Positions 46,126 through 55,681 of a stretch of 62,954 bases of DNA are shown piece after piece. The position numbers were made by a program, and so were the translations under genes. This stretch comes from Candidatus Pelagibacter sp. Lineage in GTDB: Bacteria > Pseudomonadota > Alphaproteobacteria > Pelagibacterales > Pelagibacteraceae. Under the pieces are notes generated by a model. It was not told where the DNA came from. It saw only the letters and a program-made list of their open reading frames with translations, and did no database searches. Numbering within the stretch: position 1 is the first letter of the stretch; the number at the start of each line of letters is the position of its first letter. The stretch is taken from NCBI GenBank assembly GCA_002689925.1, contig NZIO01000033.1:1-62954 (forward strand). The letters are read 5' to 3'.

Positions 46126-46362
46126 ATGAAGCCTTGGATTTCGAAGATTAAAAATTACTTAAACACTTTTCTTGAATTAGGTGTTCTTTTGTTAGCGGTA
46201 TCTGTGTTAGCAGAAATATTGTTTGGACCTGATGTTGCTTTTTTTGGCTCTCAAGTAACTAAAAATTTAGTTGACTTACTTAATAGTCTTGGGTCGCAAG
46301 GTATTGCAGCATTAATTATAGTGTTTGCTGTAATATTTACATATAGAAAATTATTAAAATAA
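46126..46362 (+). CDS. Small two-helix membrane protein, copy 2
   Basis: 78 residues. ATG follows an AAGGAG Shine-Dalgarno with good spacing, rare in this window. A basic amphipathic start (MKPWISKIKNYLN) leads into two helices (about 15-34 and 55-74) joined by FGPDVAFFGSQVTKN, and the end is basic (YRKLLK), as for a membrane protein with both ends in the cytoplasm. It shares V-x-F-x-G, N-[IL]-V-x-L-x-x-SLG-x-x-GI-x-x-LI with the preceding small gene. Function unknown. Its end faces the persulfide dioxygenase gene, 3 bases away. Confidence 0.72.
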   Translation: MKPWISKIKNYLNTFLELGVLLLAVSVLAEILFGPDVAFFGSQVTKNLVDLLNSLGSQGIAALIIVFAVIFTYRKLLK

Positions 46363-46365
46363 ATT

Positions 46366-47076
46366 TTATTTTTTAATAGTTTCTTCAAACTCTTTTAAGT
46401 TTATACCTTTAATATTTGCTGGTACGGCTATATCCATCATTTTAGGGCTCGATAATTTTAAATTTTTCATTAGCTCTACATATTCATCAACTGAATTAAC
46501 TTGCAATCTCGGATTATTTTTTTTTTGATCTCCGATAGTGCTTACTTTGTTACCTTTATAATCGTGAGCTGGATATACTAATGTTTCTGAAGGAAGTTTT
46601 AATAGCCTTTCAAAAAGTGAATGATACTGATCTTTGGAATTTCCGTTTTGAAAATCAGTTCTACCAGTTCCGTTAATAAGTAAAGTATCTCCTGTAAAAA
46701 CTCTATCCTTCATTAAAAAACTATAAGAGTCATCAGTGTGACCAGGAGTATAGATTGAAGTTAATTCTATATTTTCTATTTTTATTTTTTCACCATCTTT
46801 AACTTTCAAGGCAACTATTTCAGATAAAGATTTTTCACCCATGATTGTAAGGCAATTTGTTTGAGTTTTGAGTTCTTTTAGACCAGATATATGATCCGCA
46901 TGAATATGTGTATCTATAACTTTTACAAGCTTTAGTTTTAAACTATTTAAAATATCTAAATAATCTTGTGTATTTTCAATTACAGGATCTATTAATAAAG
47001 CTTCCCTACCTATGCCACTAGATATTATGTAAGTATAGGTTGAAGACTTAGTGTCAAATAATTGTTTAAATATCAT
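46366..47076 (-). CDS. Persulfide dioxygenase (ETHE1-like metallo-beta-lactamase fold)
   Basis: 236 residues from ATG 47076 (MIFKQLFDTKSSTYTYII matches the family start; an ATG four codons earlier is possible). The metal site THIHADHISGL, the later TPGHTDDSYSFL, FTGDTLLINGTGRTDFQNG and PAHDYKGNKVSTIG are characteristic of ETHE1-type enzymes, which oxidise glutathione persulfide to sulfite using one iron. It implies handling of reduced sulphur from cysteine breakdown. It is divergent from the peroxiredoxin gene. Confidence 0.9.
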   Translation of the reverse strand: MIFKQLFDTKSSTYTYIISSGIGREALLIDPVIENTQDYLDILNSLKLKLVKVIDTHIHADHISGLKELKTQTNCLTIMGEKSLSEIVALKVKDGEKIKIENIELTSIYTPGHTDDSYSFLMKDRVFTGDTLLINGTGRTDFQNGNSKDQYHSLFERLLKLPSETLVYPAHDYKGNKVSTIGDQKKNNPRLQVNSVDEYVELMKNLKLSSPKMMDIAVPANIKGINLKEFEETIKK

Positions 47077-47101
47077 AAAATATGTCAAAGGTTATAAAAA
47101 A

Positions 47102-47130
47102 TTGCATATTAAATCAATCTTGCTTATAAT
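47102..47130 (+). promoter_or_regulatory. Sigma70-type promoter for the 1-Cys peroxiredoxin gene
   Basis: TTGCAT (47102-47107) and a perfect TATAAT (47125-47130) are 17 bases apart. Transcription would begin near 47137, leaving a leader of about 28 bases that includes the AAGGGGG ribosome site before the ATG at 47165. Confidence 0.75.
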
Positions 47131-47164
47131 GATTATAAATAACAACACATAAAAGGGGGAAAAT

Positions 47165-47827
47165 ATGTCATTAAGAATTAACGATATTGCGCCAGATTTT
47201 AAAGCCAAAACTTCTGAAGGCGACATATCTTTTCATGAGTGGATTGGTGATGGATGGGGTGTGCTTTTTTCACATCCAAAAGACTTTACGCCAGTATGCA
47301 CAACTGAATTGGGTTCTTTAGCAAAATTAAGACCAGAGTTTGATAAGCGTAACGTTAAAGTTATGGGACTAAGCGTTGATCCTGTTGCTGACCATATTAA
47401 ATGGTTAGATGATATTAAGGATGTTTGTGGACTAAAACCAAATTATCCTATTGTTGCAGATGAAGATCTAAAAATAGCTAAACTTTATAATATGCTTCAA
47501 GTTGATATCGAAGGATCTTCCAAAGGGAGAACTGCAATGGATAATAAAACTGTTCGAACTGTATTTATTGTAGGTCCTGATAAAAGAATTAAACTTTTTC
47601 TAACCTATCCAATGACAACTGGTCGTAATTTTCATGAGCTATTGAGAGTAATAGATTCAATGCAATTAACAGCTAAACACAAAGTTGCTACTCCAGCTGA
47701 CTGGAATAAAGGTGAGGACGTAATTATTGTTCCAGCGGTAAAAGACGAGGAAGCAAAAAAATTATATCCAAATGGTTGGGAAACTTTAAAGCCATATTTG
47801 CGTAAAGTTCCAGATCCATCTAAGTAG
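47165..47827 (+). CDS. 1-Cys peroxiredoxin (Prx6 type)
   Basis: 220 residues. The peroxidatic cysteine is C45 in HPKDFTPVCTTELGSLAKL. The Prx6 features GLSVDPVADHIKWLDDI, NYPIVADEDLKIAKLYNM, RTVFIVGPDKRIKL and the long C-terminal arm with TPADWNKGEDVIIVPAV are present. It reduces hydrogen peroxide or alkyl peroxides. Promoter and ribosome site are among the best-formed in the window, consistent with high expression. It converges on the TPR-sulfotransferase gene. Confidence 0.93.
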   Translation: MSLRINDIAPDFKAKTSEGDISFHEWIGDGWGVLFSHPKDFTPVCTTELGSLAKLRPEFDKRNVKVMGLSVDPVADHIKWLDDIKDVCGLKPNYPIVADEDLKIAKLYNMLQVDIEGSSKGRTAMDNKTVRTVFIVGPDKRIKLFLTYPMTTGRNFHELLRVIDSMQLTAKHKVATPADWNKGEDVIIVPAVKDEEAKKLYPNGWETLKPYLRKVPDPSK

Positions 47828-47843
47828 TTTTGAAAAAATTATT

Positions 47844-49410
47844 TTAAAGTTTTAAAACCTCAATAAGAGGTTTTAATTCTGATTTATATCTTTCCCAGGC
47901 TTTAAGAGAATCTTTATAAATTGGTCTTCTAGCTTGGGCAAGACTTGCTGTAACAATTGGCCTGTTATTTTTATGAAATTGCATGCAGTTATCATCCCAC
48001 TTTAAATTACAAAAATTAAGAATTTTTTTAGTATTTTCTTTTTGATCCATCACTAAATCTTCGTAAGATATATTACAAATAAAACTAGGTAATACGTTAT
48101 TCCAATGATCCATTAAATCTTTATATAGATTAAAGTAAAGGCCCATTTCCTTAAGATCGTAGGCGTAAGGAATAAATCCTGCAAAAAAATTTTTAAAAAT
48201 TGATAAACAAGTATCTTTAGAGTCCCTAACACAATGAATTATTTTAGCATTCGGTAAACATAATTTTATTAAACCTATAAACTGAAAATTATTTATTGCT
48301 TTATCTGTAATATGTTTAGTATTGTTACTAAATCTTTTTATACTACTTACATATTCACTTCCTATTTTTTTAAGATTAATTTTATCTTTAATTTTTAATG
48401 TTGAGAAATTTATTTTACCTTCACTTGAAAAATTTTTATTTATTAAAAAAGAAAGATCACCTAATTCTCCAGCTCCATAAACATCAGAGTGGCTAGATAG
48501 GATTTGTTCAACCAAAGATGTGCCTGATCTTGGCATGCCTAAAACAAAAATAGGAGTTGAGTCTTTAAACCCAAGATCATCAATATTTTTAAAAAAATCT
48601 GATGAAAAAATATTCTTAATACTTTGAAAATAACTAATATCATCTTCAATGGAATATTCATAACTTTCTCTTTTTATCTTATTTCCTGCTAAGTAAAATT
48701 GAAAAGATTTTTCATAATCTTTTACGTCATCAAAAGCCTTTCCAAGCGCAAAAGAAAGATCCATTATTTGATCTTTAGATAGATTTTTTTCCAAAATTTT
48801 ATTTTTCATTTCATCAAAATGTTTGTTTTTAAGACTATATTTTGTGGAAATACTTATTTGTCTATGTGCAATACAAAAATTAGGATTTATTTTTAATGCT
48901 GATCTAAAACATTCATGAGCCTCTTCAAATTTGCCTTGATTCTGGTAAAGGGAACCCAAGTTATTATAAACAGGTAATAGTTTAGGCTGATGTTTTATTG
49001 CAGATTTAAAACACTCAACAGCTTGTTCAAATTTGTTTTCATCTCTTAATAAGTTACCAAGGTTGTTTAGAGCCAATGAAAAAGAAGGATCTATTTTAAT
49101 GGCTTTTTCAAAGTATTCTTGAGCTTCTTTTTTCTCTCCTTTATTTTTTAAAATATTTCCTAAATTATTGTATGCAATGGCAAAGTCAGGTTTAATTTTG
49201 ATTAACTTTTTATAACAAGTTATTGCTTCTTCTATTTTTTTTTTGATTAGAAAGAGCTAATCCTAAAATATTATAAAGTATAAAAATATTAGGATATTTT
49301 TTTATAAGTATTTTAGCTTTATTCTCAACAGTAATGTTGTCACCAGACTTATATAAATTCATTATAATTTCAATTTCTTTTTTTACTTTTTCTTGAAGAT
49401 TTTTATCCAT
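47844..49410 (-). pseudogene. TPR-repeat sulfotransferase, interrupted by a frameshift at a homopolymer
   Basis: A 5' part (49410 down to about 49245) encodes an N-terminal helix and the first TPR. Translation then leaves frame inside a run of ten A on the coding strand (49235-49244 on the given strand) and stops at 49210. The sequence from the run onward, in the other frame, continues smoothly as TPR repeats (AYNNLGNILKNKGEKKEAQEYFEKAIKID, then MALNNLGNLL) and a sulfotransferase domain with the PAPS loop LGMPRSGTSLVEQILSSH. Nine A's would give one protein of about 521 residues. It could be a true break, a slippage-controlled gene or a sequencing error. If only the 3' part is made, a TTG at 49076 could start it. 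Confidence 0.8.
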
Positions 49411-49411
49411 T

Positions 49412-50146
49412 TTATATAAACCTTTTTACTGACAAGACTTTTAGATTAGCAGTTTTATAAATTCTATCTATAGTTTTATCTATTGGCATAATAACTACTT
49501 TTTTTATTGGGCCATAGGCATGTATTAGTTTTTTACTTGAAATAGCTATTGCGACATGACCTTTCCAAAAAATTAAATCATTTTTTTTAATATTATCTAA
49601 TCTTATATTTCTTTTAAAATATTTTATTTGATCTTTTGTATCTCGTGGGCAATACCTATTGTTAAAATTCATCATTAATTGAACTAAAGCAGAGCAATCT
49701 ATGCCTTTATAGTTTTTACCTCCCCACTTATATTTGATATTAATAAATTTTTTAACATCTTTAAAAACGTCTTTAGTATTATAAGTTATCTCATTTAAAT
49801 CTTTTTTTTTTACCCACAAATTGTCAAATTTATAAAAACCATTTTGTTTTTGTATAATTTTTATTTTAGAACCATAACTAAGTTTTTTTTTTATTTTACA
49901 TCTTTTATTTGGTTTTAGGTAAAGCTCTGCTGATATGCTAGAGACTTTATGGGAATTTTTCTGTTCTTTCATAAACTTTTTTTCTTTTATAAAACCTTGG
50001 TAGCCATCTAAATAGTTTTTAATTTTTATCCATTTTCCAATTTTTTTTAATTTTTTAAAACTATCTCCATATATAAGTTGAGTAACAACTTTTGAATTTA
50101 AAGTTTGTTTTTCATAAACATTTATTATTGTATAATTATTTCTCAC
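49412..50146 (-). CDS. NlpC/P60 peptidase with SH3-like N-terminus
   Basis: 244 residues. The first 120 or so form two SH3-like stretches (for example QLIYGDSFKKLKKIGKWIKIK and LSYGSKIKIIQKQNGFYKF). The C-terminal catalytic domain has the cysteine in YKGIDCSALVQLMMN (C near 151) and the histidine in WKGHVAIA. These enzymes cut gamma-D-glutamyl-diaminopimelate bonds in peptidoglycan peptides. No signal peptide is visible, which suggests cytoplasmic work on imported muropeptides; the neighbour ampG supports that. It overlaps ampG by 4 bases. Confidence 0.88.
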   Translation of the reverse strand: MRNNYTIINVYEKQTLNSKVVTQLIYGDSFKKLKKIGKWIKIKNYLDGYQGFIKEKKFMKEQKNSHKVSSISAELYLKPNKRCKIKKKLSYGSKIKIIQKQNGFYKFDNLWVKKKDLNEITYNTKDVFKDVKKFINIKYKWGGKNYKGIDCSALVQLMMNFNNRYCPRDTKDQIKYFKRNIRLDNIKKNDLIFWKGHVAIAISSKKLIHAYGPIKKVVIMPIDKTIDRIYKTANLKVLSVKRFI

Positions 50147-51513
50147 TGTAATTTTAATTTATTTCGAATAAACCATAAGCAAACTAACGATGGTATAACC
50201 ATTAAAGCTGTAATTATAAAAAATATACCCCAGTCTCCATTCAGCCAATCAACCATTGCACCTGATGAGGCTGCTAAAGTAGTTCTTCCAGCAGTTCCAA
50301 TTGATGCAAGCAACGCATATTGTGTTGCAGTATAAGTTCTGTCTACAAGCATAGAAATGAAAGCTACAAAAGCAACAGTTGCAAACGCAGCTGCCATATC
50401 ATCAAATATTACTGCAATCGCGAAAATTAATTCTGATTTTCCTGACCAAGCAAGCACAGAAAACAGAATGTTTGTTGAGGCCATTAGAATCCCAGATATA
50501 AACATTGCTTTTATAACTCCAGACCTTATAGCAAACAATCCTCCAAGTAATGTAAACAAAACTGTAGTAAGCCAACCCAAGCCTTTAGAATACAAAGCAA
50601 TATCTGATTTTGAAAAACCCATTTCTTTATAAAAAATTACAGACATTCTTCCAAGAAAAGCTTCACCAATTTTAAAAAGAAAAATAAACACCAAGATACC
50701 CAAGGCAATTTTAAAACCATTTTGTTTAAAAAAACTTATAATAGGACCACCAATAGTCCCACCAACCCAGGCAGCAGATTTTGCTATGGTTCCTGAAAAC
50801 TTTAATTTTTTTTCTATCATTTCATCTGTTTTTTTTTGTGAATCTTTTCTGCTAATAGTTTGAGGCTCATGAACAAAGAGCAAGCCAATGTTACAAGCTA
50901 TTATAACAATACCAAGAACAAGAAATGTTATTTGCCAGTAGTTTTCTATTCCCAAGTTTTGAAAATACTGAGCTGTATTAAGAGATATTACTCCTCCTAA
51001 TTTATATCCCGTCCACCACCCAACAACAGCCATTGCAGCTCCCGCCTGCATTGATTTTCCCTCATTTTCACCAATTTGCTCTATCCTAAGAGCATCAACT
51101 GTAATATCTTGAGTAGCAGAAGCTATAGCTATTATTAAGCCAACAAAAATTATTAAACCAAGGTTTGCAGTAGGGTTTATTAAGCTCCAAAAAACAAGAC
51201 TTGCTAGGATAATAAATTGCATGCTTATAATCCAGCCACGTCTATGACCAATTTTTTTAGTTAACCAAGGTATCCTAATTCTATCTATTAATGGTGCCCA
51301 TAAGTAGTTGATAGCATAAACACCAAATATTAAACCTGCCCAACCGATTGTACTTCGGCTTAAGCCATCCTCCTTGAGCCAAAGGCTTAAACTGCTACCT
51401 ATAAGAACCCAAGGAAATCCACTTATAATTCCTAATAAAAGAATTTTTATCATTCTTTTATCAAGGTATGTTGCAAAAGTTTCTGAAAAAGTTTGTTTTT
51501 TTTGAATTTCCAT
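50143..51513 (-). CDS. ampG: Muropeptide permease AmpG (MFS)
   Basis: 456 residues with about twelve or more membrane helices. The start region KILLLGIISGFPWVLIGSSLSLWLKEDGLSRSTIG and YLWAPLIDRIRIPWL...HRRGWI is characteristic of AmpG, the importer of GlcNAc-anhydromuropeptides. A charged central loop (about 220-240) splits the halves. It sits 13 bases after trkH and overlaps the NlpC/P60 gene, which suggests a recycling unit in which imported peptides are trimmed. Confidence 0.9.
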   Translation of the reverse strand: MEIQKKQTFSETFATYLDKRMIKILLLGIISGFPWVLIGSSLSLWLKEDGLSRSTIGWAGLIFGVYAINYLWAPLIDRIRIPWLTKKIGHRRGWIISMQFIILASLVFWSLINPTANLGLIIFVGLIIAIASATQDITVDALRIEQIGENEGKSMQAGAAMAVVGWWTGYKLGGVISLNTAQYFQNLGIENYWQITFLVLGIVIIACNIGLLFVHEPQTISRKDSQKKTDEMIEKKLKFSGTIAKSAAWVGGTIGGPIISFFKQNGFKIALGILVFIFLFKIGEAFLGRMSVIFYKEMGFSKSDIALYSKGLGWLTTVLFTLLGGLFAIRSGVIKAMFISGILMASTNILFSVLAWSGKSELIFAIAVIFDDMAAAFATVAFVAFISMLVDRTYTATQYALLASIGTAGRTTLAASSGAMVDWLNGDWGIFFIITALMVIPSLVCLWFIRNKLKLQ

Positions 51514-51526
51514 AAATTATTATTTC

Positions 51527-52972
51527 TTAATTTTTCCAAAAAGCAGGAACAAATAAAATTAATATAGCAAATAATTCTAGTCTACCAAGTATCATTCCAA
51601 AAGACAAAATCCATTTAGCTGTGTCTGAAATTTCTTTAAAATTACCATTAGGACCTATATTAGAACCTAATCCTGGACCAACATTTGAAATAGCTGTTGC
51701 GGCTCCTGAAATAGCTGACATAAATTCTAAACCTGTTAGTGATAATAGTATTGATATAATAAAAAAAATAAAGAAATAGACAAAAATAAAAGTAATTACT
51801 GACATCATAAAAGGATCAGAAATTTTTTCATTGTTATAGTTTATTGGGAAAATACCTCTCGGGTAAGCAAGTTTTTTGAATTGATTTAAAATGAATAAAC
51901 CTAAAATCTGAACTCTAAATATTTTAATCCCACAAGTTGTAGAACCCGCACATCCTCCAATGAACATTAAAAAAAGAAAAAAAACTAAAGGAAATGTACC
52001 CCAGGCACTAAAATCTGTAGTGACATAACCTGTTCCAGATAAAATAGACAACACATTAAACATAGACTGTCTCAGATTATTTAAGAAAGTATTTTCATTG
52101 CTTAACATAAGGTAAATAAACATAATAAGCACAGAGAAAATAATAAGATAAATTAAACCTCTTATCTGGACATCTTGAAAGAAAATTTTCTTTTTTCCAT
52201 TTATAAATTTAATGTATGAGATAAATGGAATACTTCCTAGAATTATAAATACTATAGAAACTATTTCTATATTTGAATTTTGAAAAAAACCAATTGAGTC
52301 ATTATAATTTGAAAAACCTCCAGTAGCTATTGTGGTCATAGCATGAGTAATACCATCAAATAAATTCATTCCAGCCAAACAGTAAGAAACTATACAAAGA
52401 ATAGTTAGTGTTAAATAAATTAAAAAAATAATTAATGCAATTTCTTGAGTTTTGGGTAAAATTTTTTCAGTAGTATCTGAGCTCTCTATTCTAAACATTT
52501 CCATTCCACCTACGTTTAGCAAGGGAAGCACAGTAATAGCCATAACTATTATTCCTATGCCACCCAACCATTGCAAAATTGCTCTCCAAATTAATATTCC
52601 TTTAGGAGCACTATCAAGATCATCAATAACAGTCGATCCCGTAGTAGTAATACCAGACATACTTTCAAAGAAAGCTTCGCTAATAGAAAAATTTAAATCT
52701 GAAAATAAAAAAGGAAGACTTCCAAAAATTGCAATAGCCAGCCATGAGATTGAACTTAAAAGAAATGCTCCCTGTAGGTTAAGTTTTGGGTTTTTATCAA
52801 GATTAGAGAGTATTAATAATATCCCAATAAATATTGTAACGGCAGAGGAATTGATAAAAATACTACTTTTTTCTTGGTACACTGTTTCTGCAATAATTGG
52901 CAACAGCATAAATAGACCCAATATAACCAACAAGGTACCTTGAACAAAAAACACATTTTTATAGCTATTCAT
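51527..52972 (-). CDS. trkH: Trk-type potassium uptake membrane protein
   Basis: 481 residues. Ion-pore segments ESMSGITTTGSTV, HAMTTIATGGFSN, NVLSILSGTGYVTTDF and AISNVGPGLG are the four selectivity-filter loops of the TrkH/KtrB superfamily. It moves K+ (often with Na+ or H+) across the inner membrane and needs TrkA, not present here. It is the first gene of the minus-strand set that runs to the sulfotransferase gene, and it is divergent from lysS (100 bases). Confidence 0.93.
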   Translation of the reverse strand: MNSYKNVFFVQGTLLVILGLFMLLPIIAETVYQEKSSIFINSSAVTIFIGILLILSNLDKNPKLNLQGAFLLSSISWLAIAIFGSLPFLFSDLNFSISEAFFESMSGITTTGSTVIDDLDSAPKGILIWRAILQWLGGIGIIVMAITVLPLLNVGGMEMFRIESSDTTEKILPKTQEIALIIFLIYLTLTILCIVSYCLAGMNLFDGITHAMTTIATGGFSNYNDSIGFFQNSNIEIVSIVFIILGSIPFISYIKFINGKKKIFFQDVQIRGLIYLIIFSVLIMFIYLMLSNENTFLNNLRQSMFNVLSILSGTGYVTTDFSAWGTFPLVFFLFLMFIGGCAGSTTCGIKIFRVQILGLFILNQFKKLAYPRGIFPINYNNEKISDPFMMSVITFIFVYFFIFFIISILLSLTGLEFMSAISGAATAISNVGPGLGSNIGPNGNFKEISDTAKWILSFGMILGRLELFAILILFVPAFWKN

Positions 52973-53072
52973 TAGAAGATCGAAGATTATTTAATAGTAT
53001 TAAAAATTCAACATAAATAGGTCGAATTTTACCTATATTTTTCATATAAAGTTTAATAAATCTTTAAATATA

Positions 53073-54635
53073 GTGATAGATAAATCGATAATTGAAAATA
53101 CTTCAGCCTGGCCCTTTGTAGAAGCTAGGAAATTAATCAAAGACAGAAAAAAAATCTTTGAGAAGAAGGGCATAATTACTTTACAAACAGGTTATGGGCC
53201 AAGTGGATTACCTCACATAGGAACTTTTGCAGAGGTAGCCAGAACAACAATGATGGTAAATGCCATAAATCAACTTATTGAAATTCCAACAGAAATTATA
53301 ACTTTTTCAGATGATATGGATGGTTTAAGAAAAATTCCTGACAATATTCCAAATAAAGAAATTTTAGAAAAAAATTTACATAAACCTTTAACAAAAATAC
53401 CAGATCCATTTAAAAAATTTAATAGCTTTGGAGAACACAATAACGAAATGTTAAAAGATTTTTTAAATAAATTTAATTTTAAATATACATTTAGAAGTTC
53501 CACAGAATGTTATAACAAAGGAACTTTTAACAAATCTCTTTTGTTAGTTCTTGAAAACTATGAGGAGATAATGAAAATTATTTTACCCACATTAGGAAAG
53601 GATAGACAGAAAACATACAGTCCTTTTTTACCAATATGTCCAATAACTAATAAAGTTCTAGAAGTAAAAATTATTGAGATCAAAAAACATGAAGGAAAGA
53701 TAGTTTATGAAAATGGGAAAGACAAAATAGAAACAGAAGTTACAAATGGTAAATGTAAATTACAATGGAAAGTGGACTGGGCGATGAGATGGTATAATTT
53801 TGATGTAGATTATGAAATGTACGGAAAAGACCTTATTGAAAGTGCAATTCTTTCAACCAAGATTTGCAAAGTTCTAGGGAAGAAAGCTCCTAATGGATTT
53901 GCATATGAATTATTTTTAGATGAAAAAGGAGAAAAAATTTCTAAATCCAAAGGTAATGGAATAACAATAGATCAATGGCTTAATTATGCGTCCCCAGAAA
54001 GTTTATCTTTATTCATGTACCAAAATCCTAGAAGAGCAAAAAAACTTTTTTCAGATGTTGTTCCAAAGGCAGTTGATGAGTATTTATCTTTTATAGATAA
54101 ATTTAACCAGCAACAAGATAGAGATAAATTACTGAATCCAGTCTGGCATATTCATAATGGTAAACCACCTAAAGAAAAATCAATTATGCCATTTTCAGTT
54201 TTATTAAACTTGGTTGGAACAAGTAATGCAACTGATAAAGATGTATTATGGAAATTTATTAAAAAATATAAAAAAGATATAAAAATTTCAGACCACCCTA
54301 TACTAGACAGTTTAACAGAATATGCTTTAAAGTATTTTGCAGAAGTTACAAAGCTTAAAAAAGTTTATAGAAAACCAAATGAAAATGAAAAGAAAGCTCT
54401 TAAAGATTTAGTTACAAGACTAGAAAAATGTGAAGAAGATTCAGATCCAGAAACAATACAAACAATAGTATATTCAGTTGGAAAAGATAATGGTTATAAA
54501 GAAAATTTGAGAGAGTGGTTTAAAACTATATATGAAGTAATTTTTGGAGATCAAGATGGACCAAGAATGGGATTTTTTATATGTTTTTTTGGAATTAAAG
54601 AAACTATTAAATTAATTAACAAATATATTAAATAA
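53073..54635 (+). CDS. lysS: Lysyl-tRNA synthetase, class I
   Basis: 520 residues, starting at GTG. It is the class I type found in archaea and alphaproteobacteria and not the common class II enzyme. HIGH-like PSGLPHIGTFAEVART (about 44-59), LQWKVDWAMRW, FLDEKGEKISKSKGNG (KMSKS-like) and an alpha-helical anticodon domain are seen. It attaches lysine to tRNA-Lys. Its stop codon shares a base with the pyrD start. Confidence 0.95.
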   Translation: MIDKSIIENTSAWPFVEARKLIKDRKKIFEKKGIITLQTGYGPSGLPHIGTFAEVARTTMMVNAINQLIEIPTEIITFSDDMDGLRKIPDNIPNKEILEKNLHKPLTKIPDPFKKFNSFGEHNNEMLKDFLNKFNFKYTFRSSTECYNKGTFNKSLLLVLENYEEIMKIILPTLGKDRQKTYSPFLPICPITNKVLEVKIIEIKKHEGKIVYENGKDKIETEVTNGKCKLQWKVDWAMRWYNFDVDYEMYGKDLIESAILSTKICKVLGKKAPNGFAYELFLDEKGEKISKSKGNGITIDQWLNYASPESLSLFMYQNPRRAKKLFSDVVPKAVDEYLSFIDKFNQQQDRDKLLNPVWHIHNGKPPKEKSIMPFSVLLNLVGTSNATDKDVLWKFIKKYKKDIKISDHPILDSLTEYALKYFAEVTKLKKVYRKPNENEKKALKDLVTRLEKCEEDSDPETIQTIVYSVGKDNGYKENLREWFKTIYEVIFGDQDGPRMGFFICFFGIKETIKLINKYIK

Positions 54636-55681
54636 TGTTTTCAGCGCTTAGACCTTTTTTATTTAACCTAGATCCAGAAACAGCTCATAATTTAGCTATA
54701 AAATCACTAAAACTTGATTTTTTACCAAGCAAAATATTTGAAATTGAGAATGAAAAAATTTTAAATATTGAGTTATTAGGCAAAACATTTCCAAATCCAA
54801 TTGGATTAGCTGCTGGTTTTGATAAAAGTGCTGAAGTTTATAATCCAATGTTTAAACTTGGATTTGGCTTTGTGGAAGTTGGGACCGTCACGCCACTTAA
54901 GCAATTTGGCAATATTAAACCTAGGGTATTTAGACTAAAAGAAGATTCTGCTTTAATTAATAGATTGGGTTTTAATAATGATGGAATAGATGAAATTAAA
55001 AAAAGAATATTATCAAAAAAAAAAATAGGTGTACTTGGTATAAATATAGGACCAAACGCAAGCACAAGTGATAAAAAAAATGATTATTTTATTGGACTAA
55101 AAAGTTTCTTTAATTTAGCAGATTATATAACGATCAACATTTCTTCACCAAATACAAAAGGACTAAGAGACTTTCATGAAACAAATCAGTTAACTGAACT
55201 TTTAATTGGACTAAATAAAATTAAAGATGAAAATAAAACAAATATTCCTTTACTTTTAAAAATTTCCCCTGATATAAAAAAAAATCAAATAGAAGATATT
55301 TGTGGCATTGTATCAGACAATAATGTTTCTGCACTTATAGTAAGTAATACATCTGATAATAATAGAAAAAACTTAATTAACGAATTAAAAAGTGAAGAAG
55401 GGGGACTTTCAGGTCAACCACTTAAAAAAATTTCTACTGATTTAATAAGAGTGTTTTATAATAAACTTAATGGCAAGATTCCTATAGTAGGTGTTGGTGG
55501 AGTTGATAATGCAGAGTCAGCTTATGAAAAAATAACTGCTGGTGCTTCATTGATCCAACTATATACTGGTTTGGTTTACAAAGGACCAAATGTAGTCAAA
55601 GAAATAAAAAGTGAATTAGTTAAAATGTTAATTAATGATGGCTTTAATTCTTTAAATGAAGCAATAGGATCAAAAAGTTAA
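54635..55681 (+). CDS. pyrD: Dihydroorotate dehydrogenase (quinone), class 2
   Basis: 348 residues. The N-terminal helical extension (FSALRPFLFNLDPETAHNLAIKSL) is the membrane-associating part of class 2 enzymes that pass electrons to quinone. The FMN barrel has GLAAGFDKSAEVYNPM, EVGTVTPLKQFGN, RLGFNNDGID, GINIGPNAST and NISSPNTKGLR, and the later KISPDIKK, SGQPLKKIS and VGVGGVDNAESAYEKI. It oxidises dihydroorotate in pyrimidine synthesis. It is convergent with ccdA, with no gap. Confidence 0.95.
   Translation: MFSALRPFLFNLDPETAHNLAIKSLKLDFLPSKIFEIENEKILNIELLGKTFPNPIGLAAGFDKSAEVYNPMFKLGFGFVEVGTVTPLKQFGNIKPRVFRLKEDSALINRLGFNNDGIDEIKKRILSKKKIGVLGINIGPNASTSDKKNDYFIGLKSFFNLADYITINISSPNTKGLRDFHETNQLTELLIGLNKIKDENKTNIPLLLKISPDIKKNQIEDICGIVSDNNVSALIVSNTSDNNRKNLINELKSEEGGLSGQPLKKISTDLIRVFYNKLNGKIPIVGVGGVDNAESAYEKITAGASLIQLYTGLVYKGPNVVKEIKSELVKMLINDGFNSLNEAIGSKS

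Noticed and set aside
52452-52943. A 163-codon plus-strand frame opposite trkH
   Set aside because: trkH has all four pore loops on the minus strand; the opposite frame shows no motif.
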